A stretch of DNA of 64,000 bases, taken from NCBI RefSeq assembly GCF_044784365.2, contig NZ_CP173060.2; one strand, given 5' to 3'. Below, piece after piece: positions 43,475 through 51,372 of the stretch (the stretch's first letter is position 1; each line of letters opens with the position of its first letter). The notes beneath the pieces are model-generated. The model had not been told where the DNA came from. It saw nothing but the letters and a program-made list of their open reading frames with translations, and did not search any database. Position numbers and translations under genes: made by a program. Source of the stretch: Cetobacterium_A somerae. Its GTDB lineage: Bacteria > Fusobacteriota > Fusobacteriia > Fusobacteriales > Fusobacteriaceae.

Positions 43475-44116
43475 TTAATTTAAAAAAGTTTTTTTATCAT
43501 TGATAATTTCTTGAAGCTTATCTATAAATCTACAAAGATGAAAACCATCACATACTGCATGATGAACTTGAATAGCTAAAGGAATTAAATATTTATTATT
43601 TTCTAAATAAAATTTTCCAAAGGTAAATATAGGAAAATAATAATCATATCCATTTTTCAAATTCAAATTAAACCCATCAAAAGTATTCCAAGGAATCATT
43701 GAAACTGGAAAACTATTTTCAGGAGGATTTTCTTTTCCAATCATTTTTATACTATCTCCAAATTTAGCTATATCAAGAACATACGAGTTATAAAATTCAG
43801 AGTAAGAACTGATACAATCACTCCATAAATTAGTAAATAGATCATTCCCATCTTTCAAATAGGTATAACAAGGATATAAAGTTTCATAAACTCCTAAAAC
43901 TCCATTAGAATTTTTATTTATTCTAAACTCTTCAAACTCATTAACAGTTTTAGTTAATGCAAAAATTAGTGCTGGATAAATTTTCAAATTTAATTCTTTT
44001 ATATTAGTTATATCTATTTTTGTTGTTAAACTTACTGTGCATGGAATATCTTTAGAAAAATATTCATAGTATTCTTTTCTTTTCCAATTTTCAATATCAA
44101 TCTTTTTAAAAAACAT
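43475..44116 (-). CDS. chloramphenicol acetyltransferase family protein (type A)
   Basis: 213 residues, the normal CAT length. The catalytic segment HHAVCDGFH holds H186 and D190; the N-terminal YYEYFSKDIPCTVSLTTKIDIT and NSFPVSMIPWNTFDGFNL are the other family landmarks. CAT uses acetyl-CoA to O-acetylate chloramphenicol in the cytosol as a trimer. The gene stands alone with no mobile element beside it and base composition like its neighbours, so it looks resident. Actual resistance is not shown. Confidence 0.9.
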   Translation of the reverse strand: MFFKKIDIENWKRKEYYEYFSKDIPCTVSLTTKIDITNIKELNLKIYPALIFALTKTVNEFEEFRINKNSNGVLGVYETLYPCYTYLKDGNDLFTNLWSDCISSYSEFYNSYVLDIAKFGDSIKMIGKENPPENSFPVSMIPWNTFDGFNLNLKNGYDYYFPIFTFGKFYLENNKYLIPLAIQVHHAVCDGFHLCRFIDKLQEIINDKKTFLN

Positions 44117-44211
44117 AAGGTTGCTCCTTTAAACTATTAATTCTTAATAATGTTGTATTATAACATATGCTCTATAGTTTGCTATAATCTTTATTTCAGT
44201 TCTTTTTATTT

Positions 44212-44421
44212 TTATATTTCTTCATTATTTGAAACAAAGCTAATTAACTTAATTTTTTGAGCACCAGTAGCATAAACTATAATCTCAGAAACACCTGATT
44301 CCATAAATTCTGCTCCAATCTCATCAATTTTTTCTTTTAAAATATCTTGCTCTCGCTCATTATTTGTTTCAATAGCAACTTCCCATCTACCCATAATATC
44401 TACTTCACTTATAATCTTCAT
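44212..44421 (-). CDS. small hypothetical protein
   Basis: 69 residues, acidic, no signal peptide or membrane segment. The pattern (beta strand WEVAIETN, helix EREQDILKEKIDEIGAEFMES, strand SEIIVYATG, strand KIKLISFVS) looks like a small alpha/beta fold. A GGGAGA ribosome binding site lies before the ATG. I do not recognise a family. Transcribed alone between the CAT-like gene and a decayed gene. Confidence 0.65.
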   Translation of the reverse strand: MKIISEVDIMGRWEVAIETNNEREQDILKEKIDEIGAEFMESGVSEIIVYATGAQKIKLISFVSNNEEI

Positions 44422-44463
44422 AGCATCATCTCCCTAAAAAATAATTATATTTAAAGAGTTATA

Positions 44464-44630
44464 CTAAATTAAAGAAGTAGTTCCTTCACTATCAATTTTA
44501 TATCTCTCTGGATTTTTAATTAAATCTTTTTTTATTTTTCAATTTTAGAATTTTTACTATCTTCCAATTCTTTAATTTTCGATTCTAAAAAATTTACCTT
44601 TTCATTATAATTAAAATCAGATATGCTTAA
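44464..44630 (-). pseudogene. decayed 3' end of an unrecognised gene
   Basis: Minus-strand sequence reads as protein in two frames: an upstream piece with a coiled-coil character (KVNFLESKIKELEDSKNSKIEK) that hits a stop, then after a one-base shift a piece with KNPERYKIDSEGTTSLI and a stop at 44464-44466. There is no start codon or ribosome binding site. The A-rich run at the junction suggests a slippage mutation. The parent family is unknown to me. Confidence 0.4.
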
Positions 44631-44656
44631 AAGTTATTAAAAAATAAAATTCTACT

Positions 44657-45166
44657 TCATTGAAAGATTTCTTCTAGATTTAAACCATTCAAGGGTCTCC
44701 CCTTCAGTTTCTTGTGGAAGAATTCTTCCATAAACTTCATTATACAACCATGATAAAGTTTTTTTGAAAGATATTTTTTCATTTCTTCCTCTCCCTCTTG
44801 CATAACCACTTTAATAAAACATGGACACTTAGTATATGATTCTGGAAGATTATTTTGATCTACTAAAATATTTTTCTGTCTAATCTCTGCACATTGAAAA
44901 AAGGGCTCTTTTCCTTCAATAGCCTCAATTATATCCCAGAAAGATATCTCTTCAGGATTTCGAGCTAATTCATATCCACCCTTTACGCCAGGAACTGATT
45001 TAGTTATTCCAGATTTTCCTAATTTTGTAAAAACTTTAGCTAAATAAGATTCTGATACTCCTTGAAATTCTGCTAAATCTTTAATTCCAACATAATCTTT
45101 ATCTTTAAGCTTTACTATATATAAAAGGCAATGAATAGCATACTCCACACCTATTGACATTTTCAT
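44657..45166 (-). CDS. Rrf2 family regulator
   Basis: 169 residues. The winged helix (1-85) has the family pattern GVEYAIHCLLYI, IKDLAEFQGVSESYLAKVFTKLGKSGI and GVKGGYELARNPEEIS. The C-terminal part has cysteines in FFQCAEIR and KCPCFIK that could bind an iron-sulfur cluster, as in several Rrf2 proteins. It is divergent from a PNPOx-like protein and a ferredoxin with an inverted repeat in between, so it probably senses iron-sulfur, redox or nitrosative state and controls them. Confidence 0.92.
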   Translation of the reverse strand: MKMSIGVEYAIHCLLYIVKLKDKDYVGIKDLAEFQGVSESYLAKVFTKLGKSGITKSVPGVKGGYELARNPEEISFWDIIEAIEGKEPFFQCAEIRQKNILVDQNNLPESYTKCPCFIKVVMQEGEEEMKKYLSKKLYHGCIMKFMEEFFHKKLKGRPLNGLNLEEIFQ

Positions 45167-45243
45167 AATTTTTCACTCCTTTAAATGTTATTGTCTTATA
45201 TTTTATCATCAAAATATTATTGATTCAAGAACGATATTTTTTA

Positions 45244-45293
45244 TTGACATAATTTTAATAAAATGTTAATATAATTAACGACAATATATGTCG
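45244..45293 (+). promoter_or_regulatory. promoter and candidate Rrf2 operator
   Basis: TTGACA (45244-45249), a 17-bp spacer and TAATAT (45267-45272) form a promoter towards the PNPOx-like gene. Just downstream CGACA-ATATA-TGTCG (45279-45293) is a perfect inverted repeat at the expected transcription start, a position suited to repression by the divergent Rrf2 protein. Confidence 0.65.
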
Positions 45294-45320
45294 CTAATTG
45301 AAATTTTTATAGGAGGTTTT

Positions 45321-45692
45321 ATGTTTAATGAAAAATTTTTAGAGGTATTAAAACATGAAGGGGTAGTTTCTATTGTTTCTTGTGGAGTAAACGAAGCTCA
45401 TGTTTCTAATACTTGGAATAGTTACCTTACTATAACTGATAATAATAAAATTTTAATTCCTGCTGCTGCAATGATTCTAACAGAGAAAAATATTATTGAA
45501 AATCCAAAAGTAAAATTAACATTAGGTAGTCACGAAGTAATGGGATATAGATATATGGGAACTGGGTTTCTTGTTGAAGGAACTGCAAAATTTTTAAAAG
45601 AGGGTGCCGATTTTGATATGATGAAAGAAAAATTTTCATTTCTTACAAGGGTCTTAGAAATTACTGTAACATCATATAAACAAACACTTTAA
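45321..45692 (+). CDS. pyridoxamine 5'-phosphate oxidase-like FMN-binding protein
   Basis: 123 residues from ATG 45321, which has AGGAGG nine bases upstream; a longer frame to 45288 lacks one and covers the operator. The split-barrel FMN-binding fold of the PNPOx group is suggested by EGVVSIVSCGVNEAHVSNTWNSYLTI, LIPAAAMILTEKNIIENPKVKLTLGS and GTGFLVEGTAKFL. It precedes a ferredoxin gene by 18 bases and is divergent from an Rrf2 regulator, pointing to a flavin/iron-sulfur redox function rather than vitamin B6 synthesis. Confidence 0.85.
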   Translation: MFNEKFLEVLKHEGVVSIVSCGVNEAHVSNTWNSYLTITDNNKILIPAAAMILTEKNIIENPKVKLTLGSHEVMGYRYMGTGFLVEGTAKFLKEGADFDMMKEKFSFLTRVLEITVTSYKQTL

Positions 45693-45710
45693 ATTTAAGG
45701 AGAAATAACA

Positions 45711-45881
45711 ATGGCTAAGCAAATAATAGAAGAAAATTGTATTGGATGTGGATCTTGTGAAAGAACGTGTATCGTAGGTTGTATATCTCAAATAAAAAAT
45801 AAAAAAATGTTCATAAATTCTAATGCATGTGTAGATTGTGGAGCTTGTCAATTAGCTTGTCCTTCTAAATGTATTGTTTAA
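45711..45881 (+). CDS. 2[4Fe-4S] ferredoxin
   Basis: 56 residues, translated directly from the sequence. Two cluster motifs: C10, C13, C16, C20 (CIGCGSCERTC) and C40, C43, C46, C50 (CVDCGACQLAC), followed by P-S-K-C54-I-V. C24 and C54 are extra cysteines; the first motif has isoleucine where clostridial ferredoxins usually have proline. AAGGAGA precedes the ATG. Small soluble electron carrier, co-transcribed with the PNPOx-like flavoprotein, which may be its partner. Confidence 0.93.
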   Translation: MAKQIIEENCIGCGSCERTCIVGCISQIKNKKMFINSNACVDCGACQLACPSKCIV

Positions 45882-45980
45882 CAAAAAAGTTTAAATTTAA
45901 AAAGAGATATTTTTTGGACAAAGTTTTCATTCTGTGTTATTATTTAAGGATAAATATTTTTATTAATAAGGAGGATAACT

Positions 45981-46382
45981 ATGAAAATTTTTGTCTATGG
46001 AAGTTTAAGAGAGGGATTTTTTAATTTTAATAAATATATAAATAACGCAGCTAAAAAAATTGAACTTGGTGAAGTTAAAGGCAAACTATATGCTATTAAA
46101 GATCAAGAATATCCTGCACTATTAGAAGAAAACGGAACTGTAATTGGAGAAATTATAACAGTTGAAAATTGTGATTTAAAAGCTATTGATGATATGGAAA
46201 ATTATTTTGGTGAAAATAATCCTAATAATGAATATAATAAGGTAAAAAAAGAGATTAAAAATTTAGAAACTGGTGAAATAGAAATTTTAGATGTTTATGT
46301 TTATAATATAACTAATCCAAATTTTTCATATGATAATCTGATACCTGTTTCATCAGGGGATTGGAAAATTTTTAAAAAATAA
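45981..46382 (+). CDS. gamma-glutamylcyclotransferase-like protein
   Basis: 133 residues. The substrate-binding loop VYGSLREG (4-11) is at the N-terminus, with YPALLEENGTVIGEII containing the likely catalytic glutamate and LKAIDDMENYFGENNP as the next conserved block. Family enzymes cyclise gamma-glutamyl amines to 5-oxoproline; others in the fold have unrelated substrates. Single gene; its stop is 6 bases before the structured repeat element copy 2. Confidence 0.9.
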   Translation: MKIFVYGSLREGFFNFNKYINNAAKKIELGEVKGKLYAIKDQEYPALLEENGTVIGEIITVENCDLKAIDDMENYFGENNPNNEYNKVKKEIKNLETGEIEILDVYVYNITNPNFSYDNLIPVSSGDWKIFKK

Positions 46383-46387
46383 AAAAA

Positions 46388-46728
46388 TTCAAAACTTTTT
46401 TCTTATCAAAAAACGTCTAATTAATATAATAATAGTTAGAAAGTAGAAAAGGATTTTGTAGCAATTTGTAAATATTGTAAAAAATAACCATCACACAGTT
46501 TCAATAAAGTTTTAATATTTAGAAATATGTTTAAATTTTTAAAGAGTTTTAACTAATTATGAAGTTGTTATTCTAACTATTATATGAAGTAATAGATTTA
46601 AAGTCAGTAAACTATTTTATTTTTAAGAGATTTAAAAGAAAATTTTTACAAGTTTTAAAGTTATTAGAAGGTGATTAAGTTTTAATAGTGAGTAGAGGGA
46701 TTTGTGATGGTTGCCCTCTACTTTTTTT
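46388..46728 (+). ncRNA. structured repeat element, full copy 2 (copy C)
   Basis: 341 nt in a 454-base gene-free stretch, homologous along its length to 6149-6475. ATAATAGTTAGA (46429-46440) can pair with TCTAACTATTAT (46572-46583); CCATCACA (46488-46495) with TGTGATGG (46703-46710) in the loop of the terminator hairpin GTAGAGGG/CCCTCTAC (46692-46699/46714-46721), followed by seven T. The paired blocks are unchanged while connecting stretches differ in sequence and length, as expected for a selected RNA fold. TATAAT at 46425-46430 may be a -10 box. No reading frame is shared with copy 1. Confidence 0.65.
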
Positions 46729-46836
46729 ATTAAATTTTATAATCAATTAAATATTAATACTAAATAAAAGGAAACACATTTTTTATCCGAATTTATGTTT
46801 AAGAAAACTCATTTCTAAATATTATAGGAGGATATT

Positions 46837-47751
46837 ATGGTAATTTTAAAATATAAAGATTGGCAAAATACTGTTGATACTCTAGGAATGTATATTCAAA
46901 TGGTTGGAAAGGTTGCTCTTGAGAGAATTCCTCAAGAACCTGAGTGGGAATCAGCTATGCTTCATATTACACCAACTGGAATTTCTACTGGAAATATTCC
47001 ATCTGAAAATGGATTATTTCAAATTTCATTTAATTTTATAAAACATGAACTGGTTATTCTTGATGAAAATGGAAAAGAAGCTGTTACTCCTCTTAAAGAT
47101 GGAGTTTCTGTAGCTCAATTTTATAAGATATTTTTAAGTAAACTTGAATTTTTAGGATATCGAACTGATATTTATTCTATTCCTCAAGAATGGAACTTTA
47201 CAACACCTTTTGAAAAAGATGAAACTCATAAATCCTATGACCGAGAAGCTGTTGAAAAGTGGTTTGAAATGATTAAATATGCTTATAAAATTCTTAGTAA
47301 ATTTGCTGCTCCTTTTAGAGGAAGAAGAACAAAAGTTAATTTCTATTGGGGTTGTTTAGATATGGGAACTGTTAGATATTCTGGTAAACTTCTTAATATC
47401 GACCCTTCTTTACCTGTTGGTTTTAGATATGGTGTTGATGCTGAAGAGGTTGAATTTGGATTTAATCTTGGTAATAACAATATTGGCGAACCATATTTCT
47501 TTGGATTTATGTGGCCTAATAATCCGGATGAATATAAAAAGATTGCTCTACCTATTGAAAAAACTTATTATAATGACCAATTTATTTATAAATTAACTGA
47601 CTGTCTTGCCACTTCTAATCCGGATGAATCAGCAATGACTTTTTTCCAAAGTGTTTACGAAGCAGCAACTAAAATTCAAGACTGGCAAAATCTTGAGTCT
47701 TATAATAAACCTTTAGAGCTTCCATCACAAAAAATTCGTAGAAATAAGTAA
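46837..47751 (+). CDS. DUF5996 family protein
   Basis: 304 residues, soluble, no signal peptide. The N-terminal DWQNTVDTLGMYIQMVGKVALERIPQEPEWESAMLHITPTGISTGNIP matches the DUF5996 pattern (a W-T-L-H-like opening, then conserved aromatic and G-L-T segments), and FYWGCLDMGTVRYSG and FGFMWPNNP are the central blocks. Function unknown in the family. Single gene with its own AGGAGG and terminator. Confidence 0.85.
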   Translation: MVILKYKDWQNTVDTLGMYIQMVGKVALERIPQEPEWESAMLHITPTGISTGNIPSENGLFQISFNFIKHELVILDENGKEAVTPLKDGVSVAQFYKIFLSKLEFLGYRTDIYSIPQEWNFTTPFEKDETHKSYDREAVEKWFEMIKYAYKILSKFAAPFRGRRTKVNFYWGCLDMGTVRYSGKLLNIDPSLPVGFRYGVDAEEVEFGFNLGNNNIGEPYFFGFMWPNNPDEYKKIALPIEKTYYNDQFIYKLTDCLATSNPDESAMTFFQSVYEAATKIQDWQNLESYNKPLELPSQKIRRNK

Positions 47752-47767
47752 GTTATACAAATCTAAC

Positions 47768-47804
47768 AAAGAAAAAGATTATTTACACTCTAATCTTTTT
47801 CTTT
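47768..47804. terminator. terminator after the DUF5996 gene
   Basis: AAAGAAAAAGATTA (47768-47781) pairs with TAATCTTTTTCTTT (47791-47804), followed by ATTTTTTG on the plus strand. May serve the convergent Crp gene as well. Confidence 0.8.
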
Positions 47805-47812
47805 ATTTTTTG

Positions 47813-48511
47813 TTAGAAATAGCAAATACTTTTTCTACAAGATTTGCATCCTAATCTCTTTTCAATCTCCTCCAAATTTTGAAGGAAAAAATGCTTCTTT
47901 TTAATGGATATAAAGCCCTCTTTTTTTAATTTTGCAACTACTCTTGAAACTGTTTCTTCTGTTGAATTTAAAGATTTTGCAATATTTTTATTTAGAATCT
48001 TATGATTTATAAAACTATTCTCATTATTATTTCCATAAGTTCTATATGCTCTAATCAATAATGATAACACTGCATTTTCTATAGAAAATAGCTTTATATC
48101 TCTTATTTGAAAAAATAACTTTTGATAAAAAATAGAAGTATATTCTAAAATTTTCTCATGTAAATCTATATCTTTCATATATAAAATTTTTAAAAAGTTT
48201 TTATCCACAATGTAACATGTTGTATCTTCACAAACCTCAATATAAAAATTTTCTAGATACTTATCTCCATCTAAAAAATCACTTATTCGATCTAAAATAA
48301 TTATATTCCCTTTTGAATAACACCCTAATAGAAACTCTTTTTCTTCACAAAGATTATGATAATATCTAATCAATCCTTTATCTATAATCAAAATTTTTTC
48401 AGTAGAAAAACTAATATCTGTTAAAATCTCTCCTTTTTTATACTCTTTTCTTTGTGGGTTAAATTTTAAAATATCTTTTATTAAATTTTTTCTATACTCT
48501 AAGAATGTCAT
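47813..48511 (-). CDS. Crp/Fnr family regulator
   Basis: 232 residues: cyclic-nucleotide-binding-like domain (about 15-140) and a C-terminal winged helix with LNKNIAKSLNSTEETVSRVVAKLKKEGFI. The extreme C-terminus has three close cysteines (CKSCRKSIC), unlike Fnr where the cluster cysteines are N-terminal; these might bind a metal or act as a redox switch. The cAMP-binding signature is not apparent, so the ligand is unknown. It is divergent from the ketopantoate-reductase gene. Confidence 0.88.
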   Translation of the reverse strand: MTFLEYRKNLIKDILKFNPQRKEYKKGEILTDISFSTEKILIIDKGLIRYYHNLCEEKEFLLGCYSKGNIIILDRISDFLDGDKYLENFYIEVCEDTTCYIVDKNFLKILYMKDIDLHEKILEYTSIFYQKLFFQIRDIKLFSIENAVLSLLIRAYRTYGNNNENSFINHKILNKNIAKSLNSTEETVSRVVAKLKKEGFISIKKKHFFLQNLEEIEKRLGCKSCRKSICYF

Positions 48512-48710
48512 ATTTTTCCTTTCAAATAACTTTTCTAATTAAATTATACAAAATTTTAACACATTTCTTTTTCAATTTGTATTATCTTTATAGTACTTTT
48601 TTAAAAAAAATGTAAATTATTGATTTTAATCAAGTTTTTTAGAATTTTTTTATGATAAAATTATATATATAACAAAATATTAAATATAGAAACAAAGGAG
48701 ATAATTAAAC

Positions 48711-49640
48711 ATGAAGATTGCAATAATTGGAGCTGGAGCTATGGGTTCAAGATTTGGATATATGTTACAGCATTCTGGAAATGATGTATTTTTAGTTGAT
48801 ACTTGGAAAGAACATGTTGATACAATAAATAAAAATGGTCTTTTAGTTGAAGAAAACAGTAAATTAAATTCAATTAAAATACCCGCTTTTCTTCCTGAAG
48901 AGGTAGTAGAAATTCCAGAGCTAATAATTTTATTTACTAAATCAATGGGACTAAAACCAATGCTAAAAAGTATTAATAAAATAATTGGAAAAAATACACA
49001 AGTTTTATGCCTATTAAATGGATTAGGTCATAGTGAAACAATATCTGAATTTGTGGATATAAAAAATATATTTATGGGCGTTACTCTATGGACATCAGAA
49101 CTAATTGGCCCTGGTCATGTTAAGCTGACAGGTAGTGGAAACTTGGAAATTCAAAATTTAGATCCAACTATGGGAGTTACTGCAAAAAAAATATGTCAAA
49201 CTTTAAATGATGCAAACCTCAATGCAATCTATAGTAAAAATGTTGTTCTTTCAATTTGGAAAAAAGCTTGTATCAACGGCGCATTAAATAGTACTTGTAC
49301 CATTCTAGATTGTAATATTGAAGAGTTTGGACAGTTAAAAAACTCTAAGAAAATCATTACAAAAATAATTCAAGAGTTTTCACAAATAGCTAGTAAATAC
49401 AATATCCCTTTAAATATTGATGAAATTGTAAAAAATGTTGAACAAACCTATGATCCAAATGAAGCTGGTGAACACTTTCCATCTATGCATCAGGATTTAA
49501 TACAAAATCATCGACTTACAGAGATTGACTATATCAATGGTTATATTTCAAAAAAAGGAAAAGAATTTGATATCCCAACCCCATATAACAATCTTTTAAC
49601 AATACTTGTACATTCTAAAGAGGAATTATTAATAAAATAG
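48711..49640 (+). CDS. ketopantoate reductase family protein
   Basis: 309 residues. The N-terminal Rossmann domain starts IAIIGAGAMGSRFGYML with the GxGxxG loop at 7-12; the C-terminal helical domain has KKACINGALNSTCTI and EHFPSMHQDL, which correspond to the ApbA/PanE C-terminal motif. NADPH-dependent reduction of ketopantoate to pantoate for coenzyme A is the family role. No other pantothenate gene is nearby, so a related 2-keto acid is possible. Confidence 0.88.
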   Translation: MKIAIIGAGAMGSRFGYMLQHSGNDVFLVDTWKEHVDTINKNGLLVEENSKLNSIKIPAFLPEEVVEIPELIILFTKSMGLKPMLKSINKIIGKNTQVLCLLNGLGHSETISEFVDIKNIFMGVTLWTSELIGPGHVKLTGSGNLEIQNLDPTMGVTAKKICQTLNDANLNAIYSKNVVLSIWKKACINGALNSTCTILDCNIEEFGQLKNSKKIITKIIQEFSQIASKYNIPLNIDEIVKNVEQTYDPNEAGEHFPSMHQDLIQNHRLTEIDYINGYISKKGKEFDIPTPYNNLLTILVHSKEELLIK

Positions 49641-49641
49641 A

Positions 49642-49672
49642 AAAGAACCTCAAAAATGAGGTTCTTTTTTTA
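49642..49672 (+). terminator. terminator of the ketopantoate reductase gene
   Basis: AAAGAACCTC (49642-49651) pairs with GAGGTTCTTT (49658-49667) with a T tract through 49671. It overlaps the 3' end of the convergent treC gene. Confidence 0.88.
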
Positions 49673-51340
49673 AGATAAATAAATTACAACTGATTCATAA
49701 GCTCTCAATTTTATTTTTTTACCATTTAACAATACATCATTATAATTTTTTACTAAAATATCTTTTCCTATAAATTCATCTGGAATTTCAACTTCTACTT
49801 CATTTTCATAAAAATTATTTATAACTAAAAGTTTTTCAGCTTCAAATTTACGCATATATCCAAATACTTGTGAATTCTCCTCATACATAGGAATAAAATC
49901 TCCATGAGAAATAACTTTATACTCTCTTCTTAACTCTATTAATTTTTTATAGTGATAAAAAACTGATTCTCCATCTTTTAAATTACTCTCAACATTTATT
50001 GTAGAATAATTTTTAGCTACATCTATCCATGGAGTTCCTATAGTAAAACCTGCATTTTCATTATTATTCCACTGAACTGGAGTTCTGCTATTATCTCTGG
50101 ATTTTTGCCCTAGAATTTCTATAGCTTCATCGATAGTTTTTCCTTTTTCAAGAAGTAGTTTATAATTATTTAGAGCTTCTACATCTTTATATTCATTTAT
50201 ATTTTTAAAGTGAGGATTAGTCATGGCAATCTCTTCACCTTGGTAAACATATGGAGTTCCTCTTAACATATGGATTGCTGTTCCCAGCATTTTTCCAGAT
50301 TCTTTTAAATATTTTTCATTTCCAAATCTAGAAACAATTCTTGGTTGATCATGATTACACCAAAATACTGCACTCCACCCATCTCCATTTTCTATTCCCA
50401 CTTGCCACTTAAAAAATATCTCTTTTAAAGATTTAAAATCCATATCTCCTAAAGCCCATTTCTCCCCATTTGGATAATCTACTTTTAAATGATGAAAATT
50501 AAATACCATAGATAACTCTTTATTTTCTGGTTTTGTATACTCTACACAATGGGAAATCGTTGTTGATGACATCTCTCCTACAGTTAAACTTCCTGGATAT
50601 TTTCCAAAAGTATTAGCTGTTAATTCTTTTAAATATTCATGAACTTTAGGTCCATCTGTATAAAATTTTCTTCCATCTGATGTAGCAGTCTCATAGTTAT
50701 CATCTGGAAAATTTTGATTTTTTGAAATTAAATTTATCACATCTAATCTAAATCCATCCACACCTTTTTCTAGCCAAAAGTTTATCATTTTATAAATATC
50801 CTCTCTTAACTCTGGGTTCTCCCAATTAAGATCAGCTTGAGTAACATCAAATAAATGTAAATAATATTTTCCTAATGATTCCACATATTTCCAAGCATTT
50901 CCACCAAATTTTGAAGCCCAGTTATTAGGAGCTTTATCAGCTGTTCCTTCTTTCCAAATATAATAATTATGATATTTATTTCCAGGCCCTTTTAAAGCTT
51001 CTTTAAACCAAAAGTGCTCTGTAGAAGTATGATTAATAACCATATCCATTATTAACTTCATTCCTTTTTTATGCATCTCATCTAATAATAGATGAAAATC
51101 TTCCATAGTTCCAAATATTGGATCAATATTATAGTAATCAGCTATGTCATATCCGTTATCCATCATTGGTGAGACATACATAGGAGTTGTCCAAACTACA
51201 TCCACGCCTAAATTTTTTAAATAATCTAGTTTACTTATAATTCCTCTAATATCTCCTATTCCATCCCCATTACTATCACAAAAACTTTTCGGATATATCT
51301 GATAAACTGTAGCACTTTTCCACCAATCTTTTTCTAACAT
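49670..51340 (-). CDS. treC: alpha,alpha-phosphotrehalase, GH13
   Basis: 556 residues from ATG 51340, which has TGAGGA upstream; a GTG four codons earlier is less likely. Splits trehalose 6-phosphate to glucose and glucose 6-phosphate. Barrel motifs: WWKSATVYQIYPKSFCDSNGDGIGDI, MDMVINHTS, the nucleophile in DGFRLDVIN, the acid/base in VGEMSS and the third acid in WCNHDQPR. The longer GH13 oligo-1,6-glucosidases look alike, but the position directly after a trehalose PTS permease and a TreR-like regulator supports TreC. Confidence 0.93.
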   Translation of the reverse strand: MLEKDWWKSATVYQIYPKSFCDSNGDGIGDIRGIISKLDYLKNLGVDVVWTTPMYVSPMMDNGYDIADYYNIDPIFGTMEDFHLLLDEMHKKGMKLIMDMVINHTSTEHFWFKEALKGPGNKYHNYYIWKEGTADKAPNNWASKFGGNAWKYVESLGKYYLHLFDVTQADLNWENPELREDIYKMINFWLEKGVDGFRLDVINLISKNQNFPDDNYETATSDGRKFYTDGPKVHEYLKELTANTFGKYPGSLTVGEMSSTTISHCVEYTKPENKELSMVFNFHHLKVDYPNGEKWALGDMDFKSLKEIFFKWQVGIENGDGWSAVFWCNHDQPRIVSRFGNEKYLKESGKMLGTAIHMLRGTPYVYQGEEIAMTNPHFKNINEYKDVEALNNYKLLLEKGKTIDEAIEILGQKSRDNSRTPVQWNNNENAGFTIGTPWIDVAKNYSTINVESNLKDGESVFYHYKKLIELRREYKVISHGDFIPMYEENSQVFGYMRKFEAEKLLVINNFYENEVEVEIPDEFIGKDILVKNYNDVLLNGKKIKLRAYESVVIYLS

Positions 51341-51372
51341 AATTTTCCTCACTTTATTTTAAATTTATAATT

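Noticed and set aside
43475..44116. Recently acquired resistance gene on a mobile element
   Set aside because: No transposase, repeats or base-composition change beside the CAT-like gene; it looks resident.
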